Shown here one piece after another: positions 10,441-23,032 of a stretch of DNA of 64,000 nucleotides (positions within the stretch are counted from its first letter, which is position 1; every line of letters begins with the position of its first letter). The position numbers and the translations under genes were made by a program. The stretch comes from Schistocerca nitens (lineage: Eukaryota; Arthropoda; Insecta; Orthoptera; Acrididae): NCBI RefSeq assembly GCF_023898315.1, contig NC_064619.1, forward strand, positions 348,698,650 through 348,762,649, written 5' to 3'. The notes below the pieces were generated by a model. That model saw only the letters and a program-made list of their open reading frames with translations, did no database searches and had not been told where the DNA came from.

Positions 10441-11100
10441 TTGAAAGCGGTGCAACATGCATGAATTTTCCGAATGATACCGAAAGATCACAACTTACGA
10501 AAACTGAATGTTTTATTCAAGATAACGAATTTTTCGAATTCTGCACCGATGACCAGCAAAGACGTGTCTGGAGACGTCCCAGACGGCAGTGGGATACCAA
10601 CCCGATTGTCGCCCGCCGTACGGCCCGACAACGAGGAGTAATGGTCTGAGGTGCCGTTTAGTTTCATAGCAGTTCCCCTTTGGTCCTCCTCCGCAGCACC
10701 CTTACAGCACAGCGGTAAGTCGATGCTATTCTATAACTCGTTTAGTTACCTTTCATGGCAAGGCATCTTAGGCTCACGTTTTAGCAAGTTAACGCCCGCT
10801 CGCATTTGTCGAGAGTTTCTACTGTTTGTCTTCGTGCTTGCCAAACCCGGCCTTGACCAGTAAGGTCAGCGTATCTCTCATCAATTGAGCACATTTGGAG
10901 CATTATGGGTAGGGGCCTCCAACCATCTCGGTATTTTGACGATCCACCAGTTGGACGAGAGTTGGCACTCTATCCCTGGACATTTAACAACTCTGTTAAT
11001 CAATGCCAAGCCGGGCAACTGCTTACATAAGGGCCAGAGGTGGACCACCACCTTAATCCCATGCTCAATTTGTGAAACTCTTTCTCTTTAATATATTGTC
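10441..11100 (+). pseudogene. Tc1-like transposase fragment
   Basis: Read across frames this shows RVWRRPRRQWDTNPIVARRTARQRGVMV, a QVNARSH box (family QDNARPH, so the catalytic Asp is changed to Val) and SSIEHIWSIMG with the terminal Glu. The same subfamily occurs at 25695-26345. The N-terminal HTH region is absent or unrecognisable. At least four stops and frameshifts interrupt it. No terminal repeats could be assigned. Confidence 0.65.
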
Positions 11101-12218
11101 TGATTTTTCTAAAGTTGTAATAATTTGTTTGCGTACCAATTTACATACCATTTGGTCTTTCGTGACGCACCTATTTTTCTCTTTCTTGTGTCTTAGAGTC
11201 TAGTCCATCATGGGAGAGCATCTGGGCACAACTCAAATAAATCCATCCAAATCCGTTAAATATAGTTCCACCCCTTGCCGATGCAAAACAAAGGTGCAAC
11301 AAAAATAATAAGAAGAATACATTCCAACTCGGTCTTCCACCACAGTTCCACCTATAGTTTTATCAAATACCATGGAAGTTGTCCCGGGAGTCGATGATCC
11401 CTGTCAAATTTCTGCCTCTCTTGGTTGTTGGTGCCAGCAGTGTCGTTTACGTCTACCGCGGTAGTGTATGTTACGACATAAAAACAGCCAATTACTGTGT
11501 CACAGCGAGGAGCCGTCTGCTCTTGAGGAGTGAGCCGCAGTTAGTCGGTGACATCAACTAGGAACCAGTGACTGAAGCTATGGGCAGTACAGGCAGACAA
11601 GACGTATATGGCGCTGGGCCAGGCAGGGTGCACCTCACAGTCTTGTTTAATACCAGAGTGACAGGTTCTCACGACGTTCTCTGGCGAGCAGCAGTGCCTT
11701 AGGGAATGGGCTACCAATGTCGCCTTGAGGACCGGAGGATAAAGAAGTCACATCTGAGTGAAGAAAGCAGCATAAAATTGGTGTCATTGCTGGGGTTTCG
11801 TGAACAACAGAGGAGAAGCCTTACGGTGCGGTGCCACAGCAGTCGAAGAGTAGCGGTTGAGCATTTATGTGCCCCAAAATAGTTGGTTCAGGGACTTGGA
11901 CATGATAGCGGAACGGTATACATGGAGATGGAGAACAGAGCTGCCAATACCATCATTTGAGGGAGCCACGTGGGGCGGTAGTATGAATTCGGCAATCCAG
12001 AAAGCAATTGAGGTAGCATCTTCGGGGGGAAGGGGGAGGGAGCAGTTGCCTGGACGTGGCAAAGCAGGAAATCATGAAGTAAAACAACGAGACAGCCTTG
12101 AGGATTTGCAGTTGGGGCTGGCGGGTGGCTTGCTGTCAACATTGGATATCGTCCTGGTGTGGAGCTGCAGACGGAACTTGGCTACATGTATCCAGGGAAA
12201 GAAATGTAACTAGGAGTC
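11101..12218. other. Unassigned; possible decayed LTR-element 5' end
   Basis: Contains attggtgtcattgctgggg at about 11779-11797, which resembles the LTR/primer-binding junction of some gypsy elements, followed by a 118-codon open frame (11857-12213) of unknown kind. A matching second LTR is not in the window. I do not claim more than a possible relic. Confidence 0.25.
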
Positions 12219-12231
12219 TAGTGTTGTTCGA

Positions 12232-12470
12232 GCGAGCGAGGTGGCGCAGTGGTTAGCACATTGGACTCGCATTCCGGAGGACGACGGTTCAATCCCGCGT
12301 CCGGCCATCCTTATTTAGGTTTTCTGTGATTTCCCTAAATCGTTCCAGGAAAATGCCGGGATGGTTCCTTTGAAAGGGCATGGCCGACTTCCTTTCCCGT
12401 CCTTCCCTAATCCGATGAGACCGATGACCTCGATGTCTGGTTTCCTCCCCCAAAATAACCCAACCCAATT
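12232..12470 (+). mobile_element. SINE of a second family, Ala(CGC)-like tRNA head
   Basis: Head with A-box-like GTGGCGCAGTGGTTAGC, an anticodon-like arm TTGGA-CTCGCAT-TCCGG (CGC) and B-box-like GGTTCAATCCC, then a body unlike that of the main family (tttccctaaatcgttccagg ... aatccgatgagaccgatgac). Perfect 13-bp TSDs TAGTGTTGTTCGA at 12219-12231 and 12471-12483. Confidence 0.93.
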
Positions 12471-12483
12471 TAGTGTTGTTCGA

Positions 12484-12927
12484 TGCGACCTGTTTTCGAT
12501 TTAAGAAAATTGTACCGATTCTTATCAGTGTGGTCTTGTATTTTGGACAAATGTGTCTGGATGGTAATATTATGCTAACAACGTTTCAGTCACGGCTAGG
12601 AGACTATAGAGCCTTGCGTATTACAGTAGGAAAATTTTATTTTATTGCTGTTGTGTTCAATGAAACTTCAATCTCTACTTGCTTCTTGGATTCAGTTTTA
12701 TTTTTCTCTTTTATTGTACCCAGCAGAGGATAACCTGGGCTGCTGTTGTTTTGATGATTTCTGCTCTCTAGTTCATGGCTATTTAATGTTAATTAAGATT
12801 TTGGCATTTGTTTGAGTATATTTTAGGCTTTGGTACTCTGTGCCAAGATTTATTACTGTGAATTGTTTTATTGTTCTTCTGTATTTGTGTTACTATTTTT
12901 GGTGTGATATATCTTTCCACTGTTATT
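12484..12927. other. No identifiable feature
   Basis: T-rich sequence between a SINE and the 3' end of a LINE. An 86-codon open frame overlaps the SINE TSD and is probably chance. Confidence 0.4.
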
Positions 12928-13690
12928 ATAGTTGTTGCTGTCTTCAGTCCGAAGACTGGTTTGATGTAGCTCTCCATCATGCTTTCTCCTGTGCAAGCCC
13001 TTTCATTACCAGACAAGTACGACAACGTACATTCTTCTGTATCTTCCCAATGCATTAATCTCTTCTTCTCCATCGACTAGTTTTATCCCTCGTATTTCCC
13101 TCACAGTATCAAATTTTAGTCACATTCTGCAGCAGATTTCTTGTCTCCCCGATGCTGCTCAGTACCTTCTCATTAGTTAGGCGCTACACCCTTCTAATCC
13201 TCGGCGTTCTTCTGTAGTACAACAGATAAAAAGTCTACATGTTTCACATCGATACATGGCTACGCTCCAGACAAATACATTCGACAAAGATGTCCTAACT
13301 CTTATATCTATGTTCCAGGTTAACAAATTTCTCTTCTTCAGAAACAATTCTCTAGCCATTGCCAATATGCGTGTTATATCTCCTCTATTTCAACCACCAT
13401 AAGCTATTTAGCTGCGAAAATAACAAAACTCGTCTACTACTTTCAGCGTCTCGTTTCCAAACCTAATTCTCTCAGCATCACCTGATTTCATTCAAATGTG
13501 TTCCATTATCCTTATTTTGCTTCCGTTGTGTTCACCTAATATGTTCATTTCAAGACGCTGTAAATTCAATTTAATTGCTCCTCCAATTGCTATCCTGCCT
13601 CTGACAGAATTACAATGTCATCGGCAAGGTTCAATGTCTTATTTCTTTTCCCTGAAATTTAATTCCTACTCCAAGATATTTTAGCCTTAG
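12928..13690 (-). mobile_element. Decayed RTE-I LINE, 3' part
   Basis: Begins (at its 3' end) with the RTE-I 3'UTR signature cttcagtccgaagactggtt, parallel to 46089-46110, and continues into the C-terminal region and RT as far as the decayed FADD segment (tgtcatcggcaagg near 13616-13630). A short stretch MAMARELFLKKRNLLTWNID survives at 13306-13365. More diverged than copies A to C, so this family was active over a long period. Confidence 0.75.
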
Positions 13691-15829
13691 TGAAATTCAA
13701 AGTGCAAGTTGCTTTATCATGTATTTTACTGAGTCAAATATTAAATTCTGCATTTTGTTTGATCTAGTGTATGTGCTTGAAGATGTCGAAATTGGCTCAA
13801 ACAATTGATTTACGTGTTGTTAAAGACATACCCCCATACAGTAATGTAGCAAGATGACATTCGTTGCAGTAAGGCACGCAGCCGTCAAGTACTGTGGCTG
13901 CAGGATGACTGTGTTTCTTTTTTTTTCCGCTTTTCTCACAGCACAGCTGACGCTGCCTGCCGTGGTAACTGCGTAGCGTAACATTCAGTCGATAGGAAGA
14001 TTCATACTCTCTACGAATCCATATTAGTTATTATCCGATTTTGTTCAAATTTGGTACACAGCCTTTTGTTATTAATGGAATGATGCTGTCAAAATTTCAG
14101 ATTTTTATTTATTACGGTTTTGGAGAGAAAGAGAATTACCTAAACTCGTAGGACGTACGCTTGACTTTAAAAATCAAGTTAGGAACAATTACACATTGAC
14201 TTTCTGTATCGTTTGAAGACGTTCCAGAGTTATCAGTGCATAAAAATAAATTAATCAGAATTTCCTTTTTAAAACTGTGCATTACGTAATACAAAAATCG
14301 GTCAAAATTATTATTTGATTATATTTTGCCGTGTGAGTGCGTGAGAATGATTGAGAGAATCTATGTGGGACATATGTTAAAATTTAATATTTCACTTTAC
14401 GTAAAACCTTGTACAAACCAACCGTGGGAAAGTTATGTTGCAACCACGATTCAGGTGACGTAAGTCAGTGTGTGCTTGCTTTTGTATAAAAGTAGCCAGA
14501 ATGGAAGTTAGAGGCGGAATAAGTTTATTTATCAATTTGAAGAAAATTTCATACTTCGCTTATTTTGATTAAACAAAATACAAGAATTTGAAGTTTTGCT
14601 GACATTAATTACTATCAAATTAGAGATTGGATAAGGCAAGATTTGCCGTGAGAATGATCAGGAAGGAACGTTCTGATCGGTCGTTTAGATCAACAGCCAA
14701 TCACAATTAAGCTGTTCGTACACGAAAAGAGGAGCGGGCATATAGGAGGGTACCTCGAGAGGAGTCGCCTGCTAGCCGGTCTACGGATAACACGAAGTCA
14801 GATCGCTCCTTAAAAATACTCTGTAATATGAGGAAATAGTGAGCCTATTTCGGTTCGAACATATCGTGACTGAAGCGACTGGAGTTACAAACATATTAAG
14901 GAAAGTGTGGTGTTTGTACGTAAATAGTTTGAGAAATATGAGGGTGTGAACTTTCTGGTCGTAGTAACAACTCCGCGTGGCGTGTTTTGTGCTCTGTACG
15001 GAATATTTTGACGAGCACCTCTTACGAAGAAGGCCACTAGGACGGCCGAATGTTTAACTCGCTAATAGTTGAGGGTCTGTGACTGGTAGAACGTGAAAAT
15101 TAGTCGGGTCGGACTTACTACATTCTGTCTACTTTGCGAGTGAATATTTCTTATACAGACAGTGTACTTTGTGTGATAACGTTTTACCATATTAAATACG
15201 GCCTTGATATGAATAAAAAGCAGAGTTAATCTAATGTAAAACTCTTTTCTGCAAGTAGACTAAAGATCCCGAAAGCCCGATGTTTTAATCATGAACTTTC
15301 AGGAACTGATTTTCAACTAGAGTTACGCGGCCTCTCTGTGATAGGTATTAGATGGTGGTTTCATCAACGCTGCTTTACAACTGCCTAGCACGTATCTGCT
15401 ACCACAGAGTAAAGAGACATCGGCTGGAATCTTATCGAGGTAGGTACACCAAACGATAGCGTTAACAAAAATGCAGACGACCGACCCTGCCCCGCCGCAA
15501 CACAACCTTTATCCATTTTATGCCCATAAAAAGTTTCCTTGAAACCTTAACACATGGCCTATCAACTTTTCCCATCTTACTGTTAATTTTATCCACGTAA
15601 TCTCCTCATTTCTTATCAGTCAATCCAGTTCTAGACATCCATCTGCAGTACGTATTTCAACTGCTCCGATTCCGCTCCGTTCTGGTTTTTCCTCATTCCA
15701 AAACTTTTTTACCTGAATCTAAAGGCAATGTTTGATAGTGTCAGAACTTGGTTCTTGGACTTCCATTGTTTCTTTCCTCTTGCTTCCAGTCATATTGTAT
15801 ATTACACGTCATTGTCTATACCTTACTCA
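13691..15829. other. Unassigned; one promoter-like segment
   Basis: No open frame over 60 codons with any resemblance. Around 14690-14750 a CCAAT-like cagccaatcac precedes a TATA-like gcatatagg, and aataaa-like signals lie at 15213-15218. The arrangement could be part of an LTR, but I found neither paired copies nor boundaries. Confidence 0.25.
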
Positions 15830-17002
15830 TTTTCCCAAGAGTTTTCAACATCTTGCGATATTGTACAGTGCCGAAAACTTTTTCTGTCTAGAGATCTTCT
15901 GAAGATGTCCTGACTTTTCTTAAGATTTGCTTCCATTATCAAGCACAACGCCAGAAATGCTTCTCTATTTCCTTTACCGTTCACACAGGCAAACTGATCG
16001 TTATCTTCTTGTGTACATTATTGTTGTCAGTAAATTAAATGCGTAACTTTTCGAAACTTGATGCACTTGCGTGGATAATATGTTTCCACAGGTCTCCAGA
16101 CTCATAGCGTCCTCATGCTAGTCTGATTAGTCGTTTGGTTGCCACTACCACAAATGATTTTAGCAACTTTAAAAGAACGATACTTCTGCTTCAAGGTCTA
16201 TTTGAGCTAGAGTTACCTAAAGTTGGTAAAAATGTTACTCTAATTAGAGTCCCTGTGTCTTCTATAACCACTGCCAATTCTGCTTCTATTTTGTCACATA
16301 ACAGTTCTGCTTTCTATCTCTTCTCTCTTCTATGTTTAATAGTGACATTCTCTTTGCACTGTTAATATTGGCGCCAGTGCTTTTAGACGTTCCATAAACA
16401 GAATACATCCTCCCTACGAACTTCCTTTCTTCGTAGTTTCCTGCAGCGTCTTCGCCTTGGTCTCTGTGCACTTCCTACTTCTTTCATTCCTGGGAGACAC
16501 GTATTGGTGTACTCATGTCCCATCATTAACATTTTTATAGCCCTTCTTCCGTATAACATATGAAGTTTGCCTCTGTTACCGATGGTTTCTTAGCAGTTAC
16601 CTTCCTTCTACTTACTTTACTCTGTACAATTTCTGTTTGGCTTTTTTAGTGACGCCCATTCTTCGTTGACGTAAATGACTATTCTGCTGTTCAATATCGT
16701 AGTGTCTTCAGCCTTCTTGAAACGAACTCCATCATTCCTTCAGTAGTCCATTTCGCTTTACTTTGATTCTTCTGGGTGACTGTATTGTGTCTCTGCTTAT
16801 TCATACCTCTACTAGTATATCCTGATAACATTTTATTTCTGAATCCTTCTGACTTCGATGTATTCCAGCTGGAATCTTCCCCTATTCTTAGGACTACTCT
16901 AAGCATCCCCTTTTTCTTGTAATTTTTGAACAGTATATTAGCTATTACCAACTGAAATTTGCTGTAGAAAACGTCTTTCTCCTCTCGCATTTTCCCTACG
17001 TA

Positions 17003-18238
17003 CACTATGTGATCAAAAGTATCCGAGCACACCCAAAAACATACGTTTTTCATATTAGGTGCACTGTGCTGCCACCTACTCATCAGCGACCTCAGTAGTC
17101 ATTAGACATCGTGGGAGAGCAGAATGGGGCACTCCGCGGAACTCACGAAATTCGAACGTGGTCAGGTGATTAGGGGTCACTTGCGTCATACGTCTGTAAA
17201 CGAGATTTCCACACTCCTAAACATACCTAGGTCCACTGTTTTGGATGTGATAGTGAAGTGGAAACGTGGAGGGACGCGTACAGCACAAACGCATACAGGC
17301 CGACCTGGCCTGTTGACTGACAAAGAACGCTGACAGTTGAAGAGGGCCATAATTTGTAATAGGCAGAAGTCTATCCAGTCCATCACACAGGAATTTCAGA
17401 CTGCATCCACTGCAAGTACTATGACAGCTAGGTGGGAGATGGGAAAACTTGGGAAAACTTCGATTTTATGGTCAAACGGCTATTGATAAGCCACACATCT
17501 CGCCGGTAAATGCCAAATGACGCCCCTCTTGGTGTAAGGAGCGTAAACATTGGGCGATTGAATAGTGGAAAAACGTTGTGTGGAGTGACGAATCACGGTA
17601 CACAACGTGGCGATCCGATGGCAGAGTGTGGGTATGGTGAATGCCCTGTGAACGTCATCTGCTAGCGTATAGTGCCAATAGTAAAATTCGGAGACGGTGG
17701 TGTTATGGTGTGGTCGTGTTTTTCATGGAGGGGGCTTCCACCCCTTGTTGTTTTGCGTGGAACTATCACAGCACAGGCCTAGGTTGATGTCTTAAGTATC
17801 TTCTTGCTTCCCATTGTTGGAGAGCAATTCGGGGATGGCGTTTGTGTCTTGCAACACGATGGAGCACCTGTTCATAGTGCACAGCCTGTGGCAGAGTGCT
17901 TACACTACAATAACATCCCTCTAATGGACTGGCTTGCAGAGAGTACAAACCTGGATCTTATAGAACACTTTTCGGATGTTTTGGAACGCTGACTTCGTAC
18001 CAGGCCTCACCGACCGACATCGATACCTCCCCTCAGTGCAGTACTCCGTGAGGAATGGGCTTCCTTTCCCCAAGAAACCTTCCAGCACCTGATTGAACGT
18101 ATGCCTCTGAGAGTGGAAGCTGTCATCAAAGCTAAGGATGGGCCAACACCATACTGAATTACAGCATTACCAATGGAGGGCGCAAGAACTTGTAAGTCAT
18201 TTTCAGCCAGGTGTCCGGAAACATTTGATCACATAGTG
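17003..18238 (+). mobile_element. Tc1-like transposon with both terminal repeats
   Basis: Ends are inverted repeats: CACTATGTGATCAAA at 17003 and its imperfect complement ending tttgatcacatagtg at 18238, extending ~30 bases with mismatches. The left flank is TA (17001-17002); the right flank is GA, so the right TA is mutated. Length 1,236 bp fits a Tc1 element missing part of its coding sequence. It splits RTE-II copy D5. Confidence 0.85.
17124..18157 (+). pseudogene. Tc1-like transposase, broken
   Basis: The N-terminal HTH reads MGHSAELTKFERGQVIRGHL and NEISTLLNIPRSTV in one frame to the stop at 17331-17333. After stops and frameshifts come VVWSDESRYTTW (first Asp), then VLQHDGAPVHSA (second Asp) and NLDLIEHFSDVLER, where the family has NPIEHLWDVLER (third catalytic Glu retained). 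A duplicated gggaaaact stretch near 17441-17460 marks a small slippage. Transposase for TA-targeted cut and paste; this copy cannot be translated whole. Confidence 0.82.
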
Positions 18239-18588
18239 GAACTCATACTATGCCACGCCTCTGTGTTGTACTCTACTGACTACTGTACCGTTGCGACCAC
18301 TTGCGGTTATTAAATTTCTCCTTTTACGTACTACATTACACCCTCTGCACCCCAACGTATTAGCTGTATCTCTTCGTCGTCAGTTTGTGAAGTTAGCAAG
18401 AATACCTAATCTATTGTTTTTTGCGCCGATTTGCTGTTGATTCCGATGAAAATCAGTCCTAATTTGATTAAAATAAATGTCCACTCGTTGCCAATGCCTT
18501 TAATTCTTTTTTGTCTTAAGAAAATAAGTCTATAACACAAAAGTTTGCAGTACCTCACACTCTGGCCTAACTTCCTGTCGATGACTAA

Positions 18589-18789
18589 AAAAATGGTTCA
18601 AATGGCTCTGAGCACTATGGGACTCAACTGCTGAGGTCATTAGTCCCCTAGAACTTAGAACTAGTTAAACCTAACTAACCTAAGGACGTCACAAACATCC
18701 ATGCCCGAGGCAGGATTCGAACCTGCGACCGTAGCGGTCTTGCGGTTCCAGACTGCAGCGCCTTTAACCGCACGGCCACTTCGGCCGGC
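18589..18789 (-). mobile_element. SINE, Leu/Ser-type tRNA head, full length
   Basis: Perfect 13-bp TSDs TGTCGATGACTAA at 18576-18588 and 18790-18802. The head carries the same substitution pattern (tcttgcggttccagactgcagcg on this strand) as the SINE at 62917-63117, so the two belong to one subfamily. Confidence 0.95.
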
Positions 18790-19110
18790 TGTCGATGACT
18801 AAGTTCACTTCCCTGATATCATTTTTTATTGCTGTGCTGTTACATGTATTCCTCTTGTCAGAAGTACTTGTCTTCTTTTCATTCAGGTTCACTGCCCCCT
18901 ATTGCATCCTTATTTATTTCTCTTCAGAGTCTTACGGAACTCATTCAGACTTGCGAAATTCCGCACGCCGAGTCGATGAATGTTACCATTCCGTCGTTTC
19001 CAATCTTTTTTTCGAGGTCTATCCTCTTGGTTGTCTTCTCCCTGACACCTGGATGAGAGAGTATCCGGATTCCTATGCTAACGTAGCTTTTTTGAAATTC
19101 TTTTCTTAGT

Positions 19111-19884
19111 GTTATTAGTCTCTATTTTGAAGTTTCTGTCTTTGGCCATGTAAGCTATTTTACTGTCAGTATATCAAAATGTATCCCCTGCTTGTAAACC
19201 AACTACGGTATAAAATATTACTTGTCAATTTAAATTACTTGAAAAAAAATTACTTCTACCTGAAAAGTCATTCTCATCTCTCAACAAGGGCACCTTTATA
19301 ATGTTTTGTTGGGGGAAGGGGGGGTGCAGTTCTGAAATATTTTGGAAGACCAGTGGTGACTTGTAAATGGTTATAAAAATTTCAAATTGCGACCATGTTG
19401 AAAACCTACGCACTATCGACTTTCAAATAATTTTCTTGAAGGAAAATCATCTGATTCTTCCTTTGCGTGAGAACTATCGGTGGTGGTGAGAGAGGGGTGG
19501 GAGGGGTGCAGCTGTGGTCACCGCTTGATCCCGGGTATTTATTGTTCCCTCCATTAAAAATTTTTAATGTGTTTCTCCTCAAAAATCAAGAATGTTTTTG
19601 AGAAAAATTTGTAAGTATCTTGATGATTTCTCTGACTTTCTTCTCAACTACCGCCTCAGTCTGATGCCCTACAACTCTTGTAAAGGGAGTCAGGTTTTTG
19701 TACAAGCTACAGATGACCTTTCACTCTAACTGCAGAATTTCAACAAGTAGTGATTTATGAAGTACACGTAGGATAAAAATGGAACAAACTTTCAGCGTTA
19801 GGGCTGTATAAGTAAAGGAATCGGCGTGTAGTCACAATAGACCCTACGATGTGGACGACGGTTCTTACAGAGGAGTAACGGAGA
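19111..19884. other. No identifiable feature
   Basis: AT-rich sequence with two G-rich patches (19310-19330 and 19485-19510). No frame or motif that I can assign. Confidence 0.4.
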
Positions 19885-19886
19885 TA

Positions 19887-21264
19887 CACCACTGGCCATT
19901 CAAATTGCTACACTACGAAGATGACGTGCTACAAACGCAAAATAAACCGACAGGAAGAAGATGGTGTGATATGCAAATGAATATCTTATCAGAGCATTCA
20001 CACAAAGTGGGCGCCGGTGGCGACACCTACATCGTGCTGACATGAGGAAAGTTTCCAACCGATTTCTCATACACAAACAGCAGTTGACCGGCGTTTCCTG
20101 GTGAAACGTTGTTGTGATGCCTCGTGTAAGGAGGAGAATGCGTACCATCACGTTTCCAACTTTGATAAAGTTCAGATTGTAGCCTATCGCGATTGCGGTT
20201 TATCGTATCGCTACATTGCTGCTATCATTGGTCGAGATCCAATGACTGTTAGCAGAATATGGAATCGGTGGGTTCAGGGGGATACTACGGAACGCCGTGC
20301 TGGATCCCAACGGCCTCGTATCACTAACAGTCGAGATGACAGGCATCTTATCCGCATGGCTCTAACGGATCGTGCAGCCACGTCTCGATCCCTGAGTCAA
20401 CAGATGGAGACTTTTGCAAGACAACAACCATCTGCACGAACAGTTCGACGACGTTTATAGCAGCATGGACTATCAGCTAGAAGACCATGGCTGCGGTTCC
20501 ACTTGACGCTGCATCACAGACAGGAGCTCCTACGATGGTGTACTTAACGACGAACCTGGGTGCACGAATGGCAAAACGTCATTTTCTCGGATGAATCCAG
20601 TTTCTGTTTCTAGCATCATGATGGTGGCATCCGTGTTTGGCGACATCGCGGTGAACGCACATTGGACGCGTGTATTCGTCATCACCATACTGGCGTATAA
20701 CCCGGCATGATAGTATGGGGTGCCATTGGTTACACGTCTCGGTCATCTCTTGTTCGCATTGACGGCACTTTGAACAGTGGACATTTCAGATGTGTTACGA
20801 CCCGTGGCTCTATCCTTCATTCTATCCCTGCCAAACCCTGCATTTTAGCTGGATAATGCACGACTGCATGTTGCAGGTACTGTACGGGGCTTTCTGGATA
20901 CAGAAAATGTTCGACTGCTGCCTGGCCAGCACATTCTCCAGACCTCTCACCAACTGAAAACGTCTGGTCAATGGTGGCCGAGCAACTGGCTCGTCACAAT
21001 ACACCAGTCACTACTCTTGATGAACTGTGGTATGGTGTTGAAGCTGCATGGACAGCTGTTGCTGTACATGCCATTCAAGCTCTGTTTGACTCAATGCCCA
21101 GGCGTATCAATGACTTTATTACGGTCAGAGGTGGTTGTTCTGGGTACTGGTTTATCAGGATCTATGCACCCAAATTGCGTGAAAATGTAATCACTTGTCA
21201 GTTCTAGCGTAATATGTTTGTCCAATGAATTCCCGTTTATCATCTACATTAATGGCCAGTAGTG
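19887..21264 (+). mobile_element. Tc1-like transposon with terminal repeats and TA flanks
   Basis: Ends carry matching inverted repeats, CACCACTGGCCATT at the left and AATGGCCAGTAGTG at the right (one mismatch), flanked by TA at 19885-19886 and 21265-21266. Length 1,378 bp. It holds one broken transposase gene. It is a different subfamily from the element at 17003-18238. Confidence 0.9.
20101..21207 (+). pseudogene. Tc1-like transposase, broken
   Basis: The first open stretch (20101-20460) contains the paired DNA-binding region: NFDKVQIVAYRDCGLSYRYI, then RDPMTVSRIWNRWVQ and TARTVRRRL-like ends. After a stop at 20458 come VIFSDESSF (first catalytic Asp), MIVWGAIG, LDNARLHVAG (second Asp) and SPTENVWSMVAEQ (Glu). 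Thus the DDE residues persist at DNA level but at least four in-frame stops break the gene. The start is uncertain; the frame may begin a little upstream. Confidence 0.85.
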
Positions 21265-21389
21265 TATTTAATAATACCTCTGGTTTAATATCATGACGCG
21301 GGCACTGTGTTTAGATTAGGCAGAAATGATTTAGACAAAACATGCAGGTAAGAAATTGATATATGCCTCTGTTCCACGTAAATATAGAT

Positions 21390-21584
21390 TAAATGATCAA
21401 GTGTTCCAACTGTGTGAATTCCTCAGGGACCAAGCTGCTGAGGTCAGCTGTGAGTAGACTTACACACTATTAAACTAATTTATGCTAAGAACAACACACA
21501 CACCCATGCCCGAGGGAGGAACCGAAGCTCCGGCGGGAGGGGCCAGGCAATCCGCCTCAAACCGCGCGGCCACTCCGGGTGGGA
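21390..21584 (-). mobile_element. SINE of a related family
   Basis: Minus-strand copy: head ccggagtggccgcgcggtt, a long-variable-arm-type tRNA derivative, then cctcgggcatgggtgtgtgt, like the main SINE, but with a different 3' body (cttagcataaattagtttaa). Perfect 11-bp TSDs TAAATATAGAT at 21379-21389 and 21585-21595. Confidence 0.88.
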
Positions 21585-21595
21585 TAAATATAGAT

Positions 21596-23032
21596 CAGAT
21601 TACAATAATGATAATTGTGGTGATGATACAATGAATACTGATGAAATCTCATTGACTTTTAAAGTAGATACATTTTTCTAGCAACGTAAAACAACAAGAG
21701 GGATTTTAAACCTTACACACTTTCCAAATTCAAAGCTCGCGGATAAATGTAATGCTGGTATCCCAGCTATTATTTAAATATATGTGCTTTGGTTTTTCTT
21801 TCGTGCGAATTTAGTTAGTAGGGAACGGCTCCTGCAATAGGTGTCTCACTGAGAGTCATTAGGAAGGAAAGTGCGCGCTCTGACTTCTGAAGGTGGTGGC
21901 CGACCCGCTGTTCTCTCTCAAGTAGCGCTGCACGGAGCAGAACTCGTTACGGCCATGCCCATTATTAATCTCCAACAGCCTTTGTTGCCTGTCGCTTTGT
22001 GTGTTTTGTTGGTTCCGTTGTTGTGGCTGTTGCGCTTGTTGTTTCAGGAACAACTACAAGGCCATACCAGAGCCTGAAGGTAATGATTTGTGAGGGAGTC
22101 TGGGGTTATCGCGAACTCGTCCTTCAAACGCAGTAAATCACTAGCTAGCACACAGGCAACCTTCTGAGATATGGTGGAAATGCCACCTCCTGTTTCCCTC
22201 CATTGATTCCCAAGCGCTGACGGTTTCTGTTGTAGTAGGCGGAGTGCATGTTCTCCTTCACTAAAATTCTCTTGGAGAGAAATGAACTATTTTCTGTTGT
22301 TCAACTGTACAGTGCTCCCTAATGGCGGAAAAGTTTCCTCTATTGGGAAGATAGTGAAGTCAAGCTTATCTGTGTAGCAAAGTATACAAATACGAAGAAA
22401 ACACTGTCTACTTTACCCGCACTGCAACATGAAAGAAAAACCAGTATCGTATATCAAGTTCCTGTTCAAGTAGATAATCTTTCAGTGTGACTAATTTCCA
22501 AAATACACTAAAAAATTTTAGTATGAAAAAAAATTCTGTTTCTGCTCGCAACATTTTTGCTTACCCACTGACAACCATCCTACTCAACTGAATCGGTGGT
22601 GCAGGTCAAACTAACCCTCGACTGAACGCTGTCGTCCAACCCCATCTTACAAATTACACACACTAGACTGAGACCAACAAAACAACTAACTTGATTGTGG
22701 GTATGTTCGGAACGCTCATTATTAGTGGTTGCCCGACGACTGTCAACCATCCTCACTGTTGCGTCTATAGTTGAGTGACGCTTCCGACCTGGAAAGAGGG
22801 CGCTGGCTGCCAGCGGGGAGTGGACAGCTGTGCGATGAAGAAGGAGCAGCGTGTTTCTGGCGCGAGAGACAGCAAATTAAAGGTGGACGTCGCTTTTTGT
22901 CTGTACATAGTAAGCCTCAACGGCCAGCGGGCGACTCGGGTGTGCTATGGTCTGCATGGGGACGGGTGTGCACGGCGTATGCGACCGGTTCCTGCTCCGG
23001 GTACTGCAATCGGCTCGTCATTTACAATATTC
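21596..23032. other. No identifiable feature
   Basis: Short open frames overlap on both strands (to 105 codons at 22771-23088) without recognisable motifs; the last of these runs into the Tc1 element that starts at 23035, which argues it is chance. Confidence 0.4.

Larger units (their letters stand above)
15830..19110 (-). mobile_element. Decayed RTE-II LINE (D5), split by a Tc1 element and a SINE
   Basis: Minus-strand RTE-II copy running from its APE region and 5'UTR edge (about 19110) down to the RT (about 15830). Recognisable markers on the complementary strand include gaccttcagactt-like APE start at 18945-18990, the acatactgc-like linker at 18330, ttgaacagtatattagctatt at 16925-16950 and the RT palm near 15840-15990. 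It is interrupted at 17001 by a Tc1-like element and at 18589 by a SINE. Heavily diverged, with no frame over 130 codons. Confidence 0.65.

Noticed and set aside
11857..12213. 118-codon open frame as a small gene
   Set aside because: Overlapping frames on the other strand are equally open; no domain; more likely part of a decayed element.
12840..13058. 72-codon plus-strand open frame
   Set aside because: It covers the 3'UTR of a minus-strand RTE-I copy, whose signature is recognisable, so it is not a gene.
18795..19109. 104-codon open frame with hydrophobic start, like a signal peptide
   Set aside because: It is antisense to the APE and 5' region of RTE-II copy D5, whose landmarks can be followed along the same bases.
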